A DNA stretch of 50,227 nt from Mesorhizobium sp. B2-3-4 (GCF_006442315.1 NZ_VFVY01000033.1:1-50227); one strand, 5' to 3'; shown: positions 27,377-35,575, counted from the stretch's first letter. Notes: generated by a model not told the origin, from the sequence alone. Numbers and translations: made by a program.

Positions 27377-27805
27377 ATGAAAACGTCGTTCCTTAAGGCA
27401 GCGGTGCTGGCTGTCGCGCTGTTTGGCGCATCGGTCGCAAGTGAGGCAGCCACATTGACAGCGAACATCGATGTCTCGTCGCAGACAATGACTGTCCGCT
27501 ATGGCGCCTCGGTCTATCGGTGGGCCGTGTCGACGGCCCGTCCGGGCTACTTCACGCCACGCGGCACCTACCGGCCGCAGCGGACGGCGCGGATGTGGTA
27601 TTCGCGCAAATACGACATGTCGCCGATGCCGTATTCCGTTTTCTTCCACGGGGGCTATGCCATCCATGGAACGGGCGCCGTCAGGCAGCTTGGCCGTCCG
27701 GCTTCGCATGGCTGCGTGCGGTTGCACACGGCAAATGCCGCAGCCTTCTATTCGATGGTCAAGGAAGTCGGCTTCGGCAATACACGCATTGTCGTCACCA
27801 ACTGA
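27377..27805 (+). CDS. L,D-transpeptidase (YkuD domain), secreted
   Basis: A 142-residue protein with a Sec signal (MKTSFLKAAVLAVALFGASV, cleavage near SEA-AT) and then a short YkuD domain. The active-site motif is complete: HGTGAVRQLGRPASHGCVRL, with the nucleophile at about C113 and histidines before it. Such enzymes make 3-3 crosslinks in peptidoglycan or attach proteins to it in the periplasm. It is short for the family and has no LysM or other binding domain. Convergent with lpxXL. Confidence 0.93.
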   Translation: MKTSFLKAAVLAVALFGASVASEAATLTANIDVSSQTMTVRYGASVYRWAVSTARPGYFTPRGTYRPQRTARMWYSRKYDMSPMPYSVFFHGGYAIHGTGAVRQLGRPASHGCVRLHTANAAAFYSMVKEVGFGNTRIVVTN

Positions 27806-27869
27806 AACGACCTGCTGACAGGGCTGTCATCGGCTGGCGGGGACCAACGTCCTCGCCAATGGCCTTCAT

Positions 27870-28865
27870 CTAGCTGCTTCCAGCCGGGGCCTTTGCCGCG
27901 GCACGGTTCTTACGCCGCCAGTTGCTGATTTCCCACCTCTTGTGGAACCACATCCACTGGCCGGGATCCTCGCGGACCCAGCGCTCGACGACGTCGTTCA
28001 GCATCTGGGTGGTGGCATGGACGTCGACGCTGCCGTCGGCGGTGCGAGGCAGGACCAGCTTGTCCTCGATCTCGAGCCGGAAGCGGTTGCCCGGCAACCT
28101 GACGCAGCGCGCCGGGTAGACGTCGCAGTCATAGTGACGGGCAAGTGTGCCGAGCACGCGGTTGCTCTGGCAGGGACGGCCGAAGAAGGTCGTATCCAGG
28201 CCGTTGGAGAATTTCTGGTCGACGAGAACGCCGATATTGCCGCCGTTCTCCAGCACCCCCGCCAGCGCGAACGAGGCGCCGGCCATCGAAGGCAGCAGGC
28301 CGCCCATGGTCGAGCGCCTTGTCGAAAGGATGTAGTCGGCGAGGTAAGGGTTGTTGGGCGGGCGAAACAGCGCCGTGATGTTCATGCCGAAGGTCGCGGC
28401 CGCCACCGGCAGCAGCTCGAAATTACCGAGATGGCCGGTGAAGACGATGTGCGGCTGCTTCTCGGCCGCGATCTCGACGAAATGCTCTGTTCCCTTGACC
28501 TCGATGCGACCGGGCTTGCTGGCGGCGGGGTCATAGTCGAAAAGGGCGTCGAGAAAGATGTATTCGGCGGCAAGGCGCGCCATGTTGCCCCACATGTCGG
28601 AGGCGATTGCCTGGATTTCGCCGTCACTCTTTTGCGGATAGGCCTTGCGCAGATTGTCGACGGCGACCTGATGGCGTCCGACCCTCGGACCGATGAGGCG
28701 AGCGACGCGGTCGGCAAAATTCAGCGCACTGTCGACCGGCAGCAGGCGCAACAGCGACATGATGATCATCGCGGCCCGCGCGACAAGCCAGTAGTTCACT
28801 TGGCGCAGTTGTCTGCCATAGCGAAATTTCAGGTCGCGGCGAAGCTTCTTGAGCACTGAAATCAT
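27870..28865 (-). CDS. lpxXL: Lipid A very-long-chain acyltransferase
   Basis: A 331-residue lysophospholipid-acyltransferase-type protein with an N-terminal membrane anchor (residues ~26-42) and the catalytic HLGNFELLP, followed by the LFRPPNNPYLADYI binding segment. In rhizobia LpxXL transfers the 27-hydroxyoctacosanoyl chain from AcpXL to lipid A. The assignment rests on the cluster: it lies 6 bp after the alcohol dehydrogenase gene in the acpXL cluster. A generic lauroyl acyltransferase (LpxL) would look similar alone. It is the last gene of the run. Confidence 0.88.
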   Translation of the reverse strand: MISVLKKLRRDLKFRYGRQLRQVNYWLVARAAMIIMSLLRLLPVDSALNFADRVARLIGPRVGRHQVAVDNLRKAYPQKSDGEIQAIASDMWGNMARLAAEYIFLDALFDYDPAASKPGRIEVKGTEHFVEIAAEKQPHIVFTGHLGNFELLPVAAATFGMNITALFRPPNNPYLADYILSTRRSTMGGLLPSMAGASFALAGVLENGGNIGVLVDQKFSNGLDTTFFGRPCQSNRVLGTLARHYDCDVYPARCVRLPGNRFRLEIEDKLVLPRTADGSVDVHATTQMLNDVVERWVREDPGQWMWFHKRWEISNWRRKNRAAAKAPAGSS

Positions 28866-28871
28866 CCGCCT

Positions 28872-29900
28872 CTAGGCGACGCGGAGGATGATCTTGCCGA
28901 AGACGTCGCGGCCTTCCATGCGCTTCAGCGCGGCATCGATGTCGTCGAAGCCGACCTCGGTGTCGATGACGGGAGCGACCTGTCCCGCCGCCATCTTCTG
29001 CATGGCGTTGGCCATGTTCTCCATGCGGCAGCCGAAGGATCCGAGCAGTTTCAGCTGCTGCTGGAAGAGCTGCATCAGGTTGATCTGCGTCGAGACGCCC
29101 GAGGTCGAGCCGCACGTGACCAGGCGGCCGCCGCGCTTGAGGCACAGCATCGAGCCGGCAAAAGTGTCGGCGCCGACATGTTCGAAGACGACATCGACGC
29201 CTTTCTTCTTGGTCAGCTTTCGCACGACGCCTTCGAAGCGGTCGTCGCGGTAGTTGATGACATGGTCGGCGCCTAGCGCCTTGGCCTTGTCGATCTTGTC
29301 GTTGGACCCGACGGTGGTGATGACGCTGCAGCCCATGCGTTTGGCCAATTGAATGGCGGCCGAGCCGATGCCCGACCCACCGGCATGGACGAGGATCGTC
29401 TCGCCAGGCTGGAGCCTGGCATTGTCGAACAGCATGTGCTCGACCGTGCCGAAGGTGACCGGGGCGACAGCAGCACCGATATCGGTCACGCCGGGCGGGG
29501 CGGGGACCAGCAGGCGCGCCGGGAGGTTGATCTTCTCCTGTGCGAAGCCGTCGAGATGGAAACCGTGGACGCCCGAAACATGTTCGCACAGATTGTCGCG
29601 GCTTTCACGGCAGGCGCGGCAGAGGCCGCAGGTACGCGCGCCGTAGATCGACACCAATTGCCCGGGCAGCAGGCTGGAGACGCCGGGGCCGACCGCCTCG
29701 ACCTCGCCGGAGGCTTCGGCGCCGACGACCAGCGGCAGCTTGCGCTTGGCGAAGGCCATGCCGCGCCAGCCCCAGACATCGATATGGTTCAGCGCCACCG
29801 CCTTGATGCGCAGCGTGACTTCGCCAAGTGCGGGTGGCGGCGGGGGCGGCAGGTCCACCGTTTCAAGGCGGCGGTCCTCGATAAGTTGCAGTGCGCGCAT
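28872..29900 (-). CDS. adh2XL: Zinc-type medium-chain dehydrogenase of the lpxXL cluster
   Basis: A 342-residue MDR protein. The structural zinc lobe is intact: C91, C94, C97 and C105 (CGLCRAC, then NLC). The catalytic zinc site is not: the usual cysteine position reads ALNHID and the usual GHE reads GAE. This resembles enoyl/quinone reductases more than alcohol dehydrogenases. The NAD(P)-binding motif HAGGSGIGSAAIQLAK is present. Acting in a very-long-chain fatty acid cluster, it could serve as an enoyl-acyl reductase; that is inference. It is coupled to lpxXL (6 bp gap) and separated from fabF1XL by a repeat. Confidence 0.85.
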   Translation of the reverse strand: MRALQLIEDRRLETVDLPPPPPPALGEVTLRIKAVALNHIDVWGWRGMAFAKRKLPLVVGAEASGEVEAVGPGVSSLLPGQLVSIYGARTCGLCRACRESRDNLCEHVSGVHGFHLDGFAQEKINLPARLLVPAPPGVTDIGAAVAPVTFGTVEHMLFDNARLQPGETILVHAGGSGIGSAAIQLAKRMGCSVITTVGSNDKIDKAKALGADHVINYRDDRFEGVVRKLTKKKGVDVVFEHVGADTFAGSMLCLKRGGRLVTCGSTSGVSTQINLMQLFQQQLKLLGSFGCRMENMANAMQKMAAGQVAPVIDTEVGFDDIDAALKRMEGRDVFGKIILRVA

Positions 29901-29919
29901 GGAGCCTGTCGGTTCTCTA

Positions 29920-29998
29920 CTAAAGCGCTTCGCGCTTTAGTTCTTGGTTTATGCATGTCGTTGTCGCAAAACCGAAGTCGCTTTTGCGCGACATGCAT
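29920..29998. repeat. Two-part palindromic intergenic repeat of rhizobial style
   Basis: The first palindrome has arms CTAAAGCGC/GCGCTTTAG around TTC (29920-29940). The second has arms ATGCATGTCG/CGACATGCAT (29951-29960 and 29989-29998), with an inner stem CGCAAAA/TTTTGCG. It resembles the abundant palindromic mosaic repeats of rhizobial intergenic regions. It lies between fabF1XL and adh2XL inside the cluster. No other copy was noticed in this window. Confidence 0.75.
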
Positions 29999-30015
29999 TG
30001 GCGGAAAGGGCTCGC

Positions 30016-31287
30016 TTAGACCGGTTCCCGCGCCATGACAAGGCAAGTGTTCTGGCCGCCGAAGCCGAAGGAGTTCGACAAAACGGTGCGAACCTGCGCA
30101 TCGCGCTTCCTGTTCGGCACGACGTCGAGCACGATCGCCGGGTCGGGATTGTCATAGTTGATGGTCGGGGGAATGACGCTTTCGCGCATCGTCATCAGTG
30201 AAAACGCGGCCTCGACCGCGCCGGCAGCCGACAGCGTGTGGCCAATCATCGACTTGTTGGACGAGATCGGCATCGCGCCAATGCGCTCGCCGAATACCGT
30301 CGACAGCGAGAGGTGCTCCATCTTGTCGTTTTCCGGCGTCGAGGTGCCGTGGGCGTTGACATAATCGATTTCGTCTTCGCCGAGGCCCGCATCGGCAAGG
30401 GCGGCCCGGACAGCGGCAATTGCCGGCGAGCCATCGGGCTTGGAGCGGGTGCGGTGGAAATCGTCGGCCTTTTCGCCGCAGCCACTGAGGATGCCGAGAA
30501 CGGAGGCTCCGCGAGCAAGTGCCGCCTCCAGCGATTCCAGCACGAGCGCGCCGGAGCCTTCCGCCAAGACGAAGCCGTCACGGTCCTTCGAAAACGGCTT
30601 GGAAGCCTTTTCCGGATTGTCGTTGTGGGTGGAGAGAGCCGACAGCAGCGAGAAGCGGATCAGCGCCTCGGCGGTCGCCGAGCCGTCGGCGCCGACCGAC
30701 AGCGCCCGGTCGCATTCGCCACGTCGGATCGCCTCGACGCCGAGCTGGATGGCGGTGGCGCCGGAGGCGCAGGCGGTCGACAGCGTGATCGGCAGGCCGC
30801 GCGTGCCGAAGCGGTCGGCGAGCCGGTCGGCGATCGAGCCGAACTGGGTGGTTTCGAAGACATCTGTTTCCTTCAGGCGGCGCGCCACCCGCAGCAGCCT
30901 TTCGGCCCCGGAATCCTGCTTGTCGGAATTGTAGAGCGCAAAGCGCTCATGCCAGTCGAGCTCGACCGGCGGCGAGGCGAGGAAGAGGGGACCGCCGAAA
31001 TCACCGGAGTCGAGGCCGGATTCGGCCACGGCTTCACGCGCGGCGGTCTCGGCCAGTTCGTAGGTGAGGAGGCTGGCGCCTTTTGAACTCGACGGCAGGA
31101 AGTCGACCATGCCGGAGATGCGCGTGTTGAGGTGATCGACCGGGAAACGGGTGATCGGGTGGATGCCCGACTTGCCCGAGGTCAGCGCCGCCCAATTGTC
31201 TGATTTGCCGACGCCGAGCGAAGTCACCACGCCAATGCCGGTGACGGCGACGATGGGCCTGCCCATGTGATCTCTGAACTTGGCCAT
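30016..31287 (-). CDS. fabF1XL: Beta-ketoacyl-ACP synthase of the lpxXL cluster (catalytically complete)
   Basis: A 423-residue thiolase-fold condensing enzyme. The active-site cysteine is in STACASGATAI (C173) and the two histidines are in VNAHGTSTPEND and MIGHTLSAAGAVEAAF, so the full Cys-His-His set is present. It extends an acyl chain on an acyl carrier protein, here probably the very long chain carried by AcpXL for lipid A. It lies 44 bp after fabF2XL and is likely its partner. An internal ATG at 31266 (MGRPIVAVTG) is an alternative start. Confidence 0.9.
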   Translation of the reverse strand: MAKFRDHMGRPIVAVTGIGVVTSLGVGKSDNWAALTSGKSGIHPITRFPVDHLNTRISGMVDFLPSSSKGASLLTYELAETAAREAVAESGLDSGDFGGPLFLASPPVELDWHERFALYNSDKQDSGAERLLRVARRLKETDVFETTQFGSIADRLADRFGTRGLPITLSTACASGATAIQLGVEAIRRGECDRALSVGADGSATAEALIRFSLLSALSTHNDNPEKASKPFSKDRDGFVLAEGSGALVLESLEAALARGASVLGILSGCGEKADDFHRTRSKPDGSPAIAAVRAALADAGLGEDEIDYVNAHGTSTPENDKMEHLSLSTVFGERIGAMPISSNKSMIGHTLSAAGAVEAAFSLMTMRESVIPPTINYDNPDPAIVLDVVPNRKRDAQVRTVLSNSFGFGGQNTCLVMAREPV

Positions 31288-31331
31288 TCGGAAGCCCTCT
31301 CAATTTCTACGGCACGGCGTCGAACGCCGCC

Positions 31332-32522
31332 TCAAGCGGCGTTGACCAGCGCCATGCCCTCGAATTGGTGATAGCCGATCGCCGTTGCAAGGACGCTTGC
31401 GGGAATGCCTGCAAACGGCTTCTCGGCCGCGGCGTCAAAGACAGGGTAGGCGGCCTTGCGATCGACGGCGAGTGCCGCCAGTGCCACGGCGAAAGGAAAC
31501 TGGGCTTCCTTCATATGCCCGGTCAGGGTCGAAAAGCCACGCGAGGCGATCGCCTCGACGGCATCGAGCGCTGCCTTCTCGGCTGATGTGGCCGCATGCG
31601 CGCCGGATGCGCCCGACATTGCGAGCAGTTCGCCGCCGGGCATTGCCGCGCGTTTGAGCAAAGCGGCTATCTCGGCGTCGAGTTCGCCGCGAGAGCGCCT
31701 GGCGCGGCCGGAAACGACAGGTCCAAGCTCGGCGTAGATTTTCCGCCCGCGGCTTGCCGCGTGTTTGCGCTGCTCCAGCACCAGGAAGGCGCCGCCCGAC
31801 CCCGAGACGACACCGCCGCCCTCGGCGCCCTGCCTTTGCCAGACAGGCTTCCACGGGCCGCGATGCAGATAACCGGCGAGCTCATAGCCGAGCAGCATGT
31901 CGGAATGTTCGGTCTGGAAAGCGCCGCCGACCAGGATGTGCGTCGACTGGCCGGAACGGATGCGCGCGGCGGCCGTCTCGACGGCGGCGACGCCGGCGCC
32001 TTCCTCGCCCATGAAGGTGCGCGACGACCCCGTCACCTTGTGGACGATGGAGATGTTGCCGGCGAGCAGGTTGGAAAGCTGCGCCAGGAAGAGCGTTGGT
32101 CGCAGTTCGGTGGTCAGCTTCTCGTTGAGCAGCACGTCGCGGTCGTTGCGGCTCTCGGACGCGGCGAGAATGGCGGCGTCGACCGCCTCGTCGCGCTCGC
32201 CGCCGCCGGCCGCCACCACCATGTCCATGGTGGTGCAGAGCTCGTCATTGCCCTTGATGCCGGCATCGTCCAATGCCAGGCCGGCGGCATAGGTGCCGAG
32301 GCGCTGCCAGGTTTCCATCTGCCGCTGGTCGCCGCGCTTGGCGATCTGCAGGTTCCAGTCGATCTCGGGCAGCGGGTGAACCGTGTAGGGCGCAAAGCGC
32401 GCGGCTTCGAGCACCGGCTTCAGGCCAGGTTGCGCCAGCTTCTGCCAGTGTGCGTCAGGGCCTTCCCCCAACGAGGAAACAAGGCCGATACCTGTGATGA
32501 CGACGTCGTGGGGGCTGCTCAT
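31332..32522 (-). CDS. fabF2XL: Ketosynthase-like protein lacking the active-site cysteine
   Basis: A 396-residue beta-ketoacyl synthase fold (VITGIGLVSSLGEGPDAHW at the start; glycine-rich SGSGGAFLVLEQR). At the position of the nucleophile elbow the sequence reads ISIVHKVTGSSRTF where FabF has ISI-ATA-C-TSG, so a valine (about V163) aligns with the catalytic cysteine. The two histidine motifs survive as SGAHAATSAEK and TGHMKEAQFPF. By analogy with chain-length factors of type II polyketide synthases, it may form a heterodimer with the complete synthase encoded next to it. The alignment was made by eye. Confidence 0.82.
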   Translation of the reverse strand: MSSPHDVVITGIGLVSSLGEGPDAHWQKLAQPGLKPVLEAARFAPYTVHPLPEIDWNLQIAKRGDQRQMETWQRLGTYAAGLALDDAGIKGNDELCTTMDMVVAAGGGERDEAVDAAILAASESRNDRDVLLNEKLTTELRPTLFLAQLSNLLAGNISIVHKVTGSSRTFMGEEGAGVAAVETAAARIRSGQSTHILVGGAFQTEHSDMLLGYELAGYLHRGPWKPVWQRQGAEGGGVVSGSGGAFLVLEQRKHAASRGRKIYAELGPVVSGRARRSRGELDAEIAALLKRAAMPGGELLAMSGASGAHAATSAEKAALDAVEAIASRGFSTLTGHMKEAQFPFAVALAALAVDRKAAYPVFDAAAEKPFAGIPASVLATAIGYHQFEGMALVNAA

Positions 32523-32578
32523 GAGCGGCTTTGTGGGTCAGGCGGCGGAGCGCGTCAAGTCACGCGCCCCTGACGACC

Positions 32579-32860
32579 TCAGGCAGTCTTGGCGGCAACC
32601 AGCGCGTCGATCTTGGCGCACAGGTTCTTCATGACGAAGTAGTCGTCGGTCGAAGCCTTGCCGTCATTGACTTCCTGCGTCCACTTTTCCAGCGGCACCT
32701 TGATGCCGAATTCCTTGTCGATGGCAAAGACGATGTCGAGGAAATCGAGGCTGTCGATGCCGAGATCGTCGATCGTGTGGCTCTCGGGCGTGATGGTGTC
32801 GATATCGATCTCGCTGGTGTCGGCAATGATCTTGGCGACTTTGTCGAACGTGGTGGACAA
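32579..32860 (-). CDS. acpXL: Acyl carrier protein for very-long-chain fatty acid of lipid A
   Basis: A 93-residue acidic carrier protein with the phosphopantetheine serine in DDLGIDSLDFLDIVF (about S37) and the typical AcpXL length and C-terminal extension (NLCAKIDALVAAKTA). It carries the growing 27-hydroxyoctacosanoate chain. The start is a TTG at 32860, preceded by GAAGGAAAAG; the N-terminus STTFDKVAKII matches AcpXL relatives, so the unusual start codon is likely real. First gene of the cluster; a promoter should lie in 32861-32980. Confidence 0.93.
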   Translation of the reverse strand: MSTTFDKVAKIIADTSEIDIDTITPESHTIDDLGIDSLDFLDIVFAIDKEFGIKVPLEKWTQEVNDGKASTDDYFVMKNLCAKIDALVAAKTA

Positions 32861-32979
32861 GGGTCTTTTCCTTCTTTGCGGGCGGAATCTGTCCGCATCT
32901 TGTTTGGGCGCTGTCTAATCGGTTTTTCCCGGCAGGAAAAGGCCTGATAAACCGGGCGCAGATGGGTAGCGGTCTCCGG

Positions 32980-33017
32980 AAACGCAAGAAGGGCCGCCCT
33001 TTGACCCGGCGGCCCTT
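32980..33017 (-). terminator. Intrinsic terminator downstream of the slipin gene
   Basis: AAGGGCCGCC and GGCGGCCCTT form a perfect 10-bp stem around a 9-nt loop, 20 bp after the slipin stop codon. On the minus strand a T-rich stretch (CTTGCGTTT) follows. It isolates slipin transcription from acpXL, which lies downstream on the same strand. Confidence 0.7.
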
Positions 33018-33037
33018 CCTGCTGACGTTGGGTAAGC

Positions 33038-34183
33038 TCAACTGTCGCGGAGCTTGACCAGGTCGTTGAGCAGCCCACCCGTCCCGTTGTGGACGGTCAG
33101 TCGCTCGACCTTTCCGGCAATGGCTTCCAGGGCCTCGAGCTCCTTCAGCCGCAGCATCACCGGGTTTTCCGCCATCACCCTGGCCGTGTTGAGCAGCGAA
33201 CGCGTGGCGTTCGTTTCCTCGCGACGGCGGATGACGTTGGCCTCGGCCTGCTTCTCGGCCGAAACCACCTGGTTGAGGATTTCGCGCATCTCGCCCGGCA
33301 GGATGACATCCTTGAGCGCGATATCGCTGACCTCGACCCCGATCTCGGCCATGTCGGCCCGGACCTTGGCCGCCGCCTCTTCGTCGACCGTCACCTTCTT
33401 TTCAAGGATCTGGTCGAGCGTCAGCGCGCCAAGCGTCTTGCGGAAGGCGTATTGCAGGGCGCGATAGAGGGCTTCGGAGAAGTCCTTCACAGCGCTCACC
33501 GCCTTAACCGGATCGACGACCCGGTATTCGGCCGCGATGTTGACCCTGATCGTGACGCGATCCCTGGTCAGCACTTCCTGCCCGGCGACGTCGAGCGACT
33601 GGCGCTTGAGGTCGACGACCTTCATCTGCACCATGCGTCCGACATTCCAGAAGCCGTGCACGCCCGCGGAAAGCGTCCGGACCAGGACGCCGTCGATGAA
33701 CAGCAACCCGGCCTGCCCGTCGAGGACCGGATGGACCGACATCAACTCCGCCTTCCTGGCCTGGCCAAGCCGGCGCATAACCGCCGGATCGATGGCGAGA
33801 TCGGCCGCCGTGTCGATCAACGTCACCTTCCACGGTCCGGCATCCGTCCACAGCACGAGCTTGCGGTCCGGCGCCAGCACGGCGTGCAGATTGCCGTCAC
33901 GCTCGATAATGGCGACATCCGTGCGCCCGGTGCGGATCACGGTGAAATGACGCGCGGCCACATCCGGGAGCTTGTCGAACAACGCCTTCTCGTAGGCCGA
34001 AACGAATTCCGGGTTCCTCAGATCGTGCCGCGAGACTTCCAGGCTGCCGCGCCGGTTGGCGAGCGAGTGCTCGCCCGGCAGCAGGACAGCCCTGATCTCT
34101 CCCTTGTACAGGGTGAGGGCACGCTCGTTTTCCTTTACGAGGACGCGCTCGCGTCCAAGAACCTTGTCGAGAATAGTCGTCAT
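33038..34183 (-). CDS. Slipin (SPFH/stomatin-like) protein
   Basis: A 381-residue SPFH-domain protein. The core (residues ~170-330) has the stomatin pattern: VQMKVVDLKRQSLDVAGQEV, LTRDRVTIRVNIAAEYRVVD, then the oligomerising helical part with QVVSAEKQAEANVIRRREET. The N-terminal ~160 residues are a slipin-type extension without a clear membrane helix. SPFH proteins form membrane-associated rings that scaffold proteases or other enzymes; no protease (NfeD) gene is adjacent. ATG 34183 follows GGAG. Confidence 0.9.
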   Translation of the reverse strand: MTTILDKVLGRERVLVKENERALTLYKGEIRAVLLPGEHSLANRRGSLEVSRHDLRNPEFVSAYEKALFDKLPDVAARHFTVIRTGRTDVAIIERDGNLHAVLAPDRKLVLWTDAGPWKVTLIDTAADLAIDPAVMRRLGQARKAELMSVHPVLDGQAGLLFIDGVLVRTLSAGVHGFWNVGRMVQMKVVDLKRQSLDVAGQEVLTRDRVTIRVNIAAEYRVVDPVKAVSAVKDFSEALYRALQYAFRKTLGALTLDQILEKKVTVDEEAAAKVRADMAEIGVEVSDIALKDVILPGEMREILNQVVSAEKQAEANVIRRREETNATRSLLNTARVMAENPVMLRLKELEALEAIAGKVERLTVHNGTGGLLNDLVKLRDS

Positions 34184-34554
34184 TTCATTACTCCTGTCGG
34201 GCATGGCCCCATGCGAGGCGTCATTTCATGCGTCGATCTTCCCTTCGTTTCTCGTTTCAAATCGTCTCGTTCGTGTATCCCGGGGCACAAATGATCCGGG
34301 GACTGGTGGCATCGATCCGTGGCGGACCTTCGGGAGCGGATCGCGGGGCAGGGAGGCGGGCTCGGGAAGCCTTGGCTTTCCTTGCCGACGACACTGCGCC
34401 TTGACCATCACCGCGAGTCTGGCCGCGAGCCGATGGCGTCAAACCTTCCGATCCGGCTTCGGCCCGAAGGCTTCGGCCGTCCGTCAGATCTTCAGCATTC
34501 CAGTCCCCGGACCGTTTTTCAGATAACACCGTGGCAGGGTGCTGGCTTATCAGG

Positions 34555-34627
34555 CCAATGGAGAAGGATTCGAACCTTCGACAGTCAGATTAACGATCTG
34601 ATGCTCTCCCAACTGAGCTATCCGTGG
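34555..34627 (-). tRNA. tRNA-Asn(GTT)-like sequence, aberrant
   Basis: Cloverleaf elements on the minus strand: TAGCTCAGTTGGGAGAGC (D arm), an anticodon stem TCAGA/TCTGA with a 7-nt loop TCGTTAA (anticodon GTT) and a perfect T arm GAAGG-TTCGAAT-CCTTC. Defects: position 33 is C instead of the near-universal T, and the acceptor stem has two mismatches in seven pairs. No CCA is encoded. Its 5' end shares three bases (CCA) with the 3' end of the preceding tRNA-like sequence. Probably a tRNA-derived or non-decoding RNA. Confidence 0.5.
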
Positions 34628-34698
34628 TGCAGATGAAGGGACTCGAACCCGTAACCTCCGGATTATGTCCGGCGCTCTCCCAATTGAGCTACATCCGC
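34625..34698 (-). tRNA. tRNA-like sequence with defective anticodon arm
   Basis: On the minus strand the acceptor arms GCGGATG/CATCTGC pair (one G-U) and an encoded CCA follows the discriminator A. The D arm is TAGCTCAATTGGGAGAGC and the T loop is TTCGAGT. The anticodon arm is abnormal: only four pairs (CCGG/CCGG) close a loop ACATAAT with C at position 33, and the T stem has one C-T mismatch. It cannot be assigned an amino acid safely. It overlaps the next tRNA-like sequence by three bases. Confidence 0.5.
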
Positions 34699-34925
34699 GA
34701 TCCCAATCCCCAAAGTGGCGCCGTATACAGGGCGGCAACGCCGCCTGCACGGGCGGAGACGAAAGCTCCAACCGTTGTGCTCGCTTCGGTTCTCGTGACC
34801 GGGAGCGCGGCTATAGGGCCTGCGACGGGTTGTCGCAAGCGGCATTGTCGCGGCGAATTCGTGGCTTCTTTCGGCAGTTGCACTTCGGCAACACTTGTGC
34901 CGTACCGCGATCGAACGCGGCAACC

Positions 34926-35474
34926 TCAGAACGTAACACGGCCGAGCACGCGTAGGCCGTCGCCGTCCGGCGCCACCACCACGGCCTCACCCTCGCGCGG
35001 CGAGACGCCGGTCAGTGCCACGATGTCTTCGAGGTGGGTGACCATCACCAGATTGTCGGATCCGGAATAGGCAAGGATCTCTTTCATGATAGCGGCGGTT
35101 TGCGCCGCTTTCTGCGCATCGTCGCCCTTAAGGAGATCGAGGGGTGCAAAAAGTTCCGGCTCGGCCTCGAAGGCGATGCGCGCGGTATCGAGGCAGCGGC
35201 AGTAGCGGCTGGACAGGACGCGCTCGATGGGGGCCGCACGGGCGGCGAACAGGGCGCCGATCTTGCTCGCCTGCTGCTTGCCGCGCGCCGACAGATTGAC
35301 CTGGGTGGCACAGTTGTCGATGTCGAAATTGGCCGGATCGGTGGTGCCCGTCACCATGGCGTGGCGCAGCAGGACGACATGTCCGCCGTCGCGCAGCAGC
35401 GCCCAGCCGGCATCCGTGGCATGCGCGGCGGCAGGGAAGACGAGCAGGAACAGCGCCAAGGCAAGTCGAATCAT
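34926..35474 (-). CDS. Secreted histidine phosphatase family protein
   Basis: A 182-residue protein with a Sec signal (MIRLALALFLLVFPAAAHA) and then the histidine phosphatase core. The nucleophile is in VVLLRHAMVTG (RHA in place of the usual RHG), followed by SSRYCRCLDTA and the second histidine in MVTHLEDIVALTG. It probably dephosphorylates a small molecule or protein in the periplasm; the substrate is unknown. ATG 35474 follows GGAAGGG; an in-frame GTG lies 6 bp earlier. Confidence 0.85.
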   Translation of the reverse strand: MIRLALALFLLVFPAAAHATDAGWALLRDGGHVVLLRHAMVTGTTDPANFDIDNCATQVNLSARGKQQASKIGALFAARAAPIERVLSSRYCRCLDTARIAFEAEPELFAPLDLLKGDDAQKAAQTAAIMKEILAYSGSDNLVMVTHLEDIVALTGVSPREGEAVVVAPDGDGLRVLGRVTF

Positions 35475-35575
35475 CGCCACCCTTCCAAGGCCCGGTATCA
35501 GGCTTCAACCATTCGCATATAGGGATTGGAAAGCAGGCACAAAGACAAGTTTGGAAGTCGGCCGGATCGCAAGTC

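Larger units (their letters stand above)
34205..34925. other. Gene-free stretch with two tRNA-like sequences
   Basis: About 720 bp between the slipin and histidine phosphatase genes show no convincing coding frame on either strand. The tRNA-like pair occupies 34555-34698. The part at 34205-34554 holds only a local CTTCGG-rich repeat (about 34450-34490), and the part at 34699-34925 shows nothing recognisable. Confidence 0.6.

Noticed and set aside
34226..34636. Short open frames around the tRNA-like pair
   Set aside because: No ribosome sites and no coding-like composition; parts run through the tRNA-like sequences.
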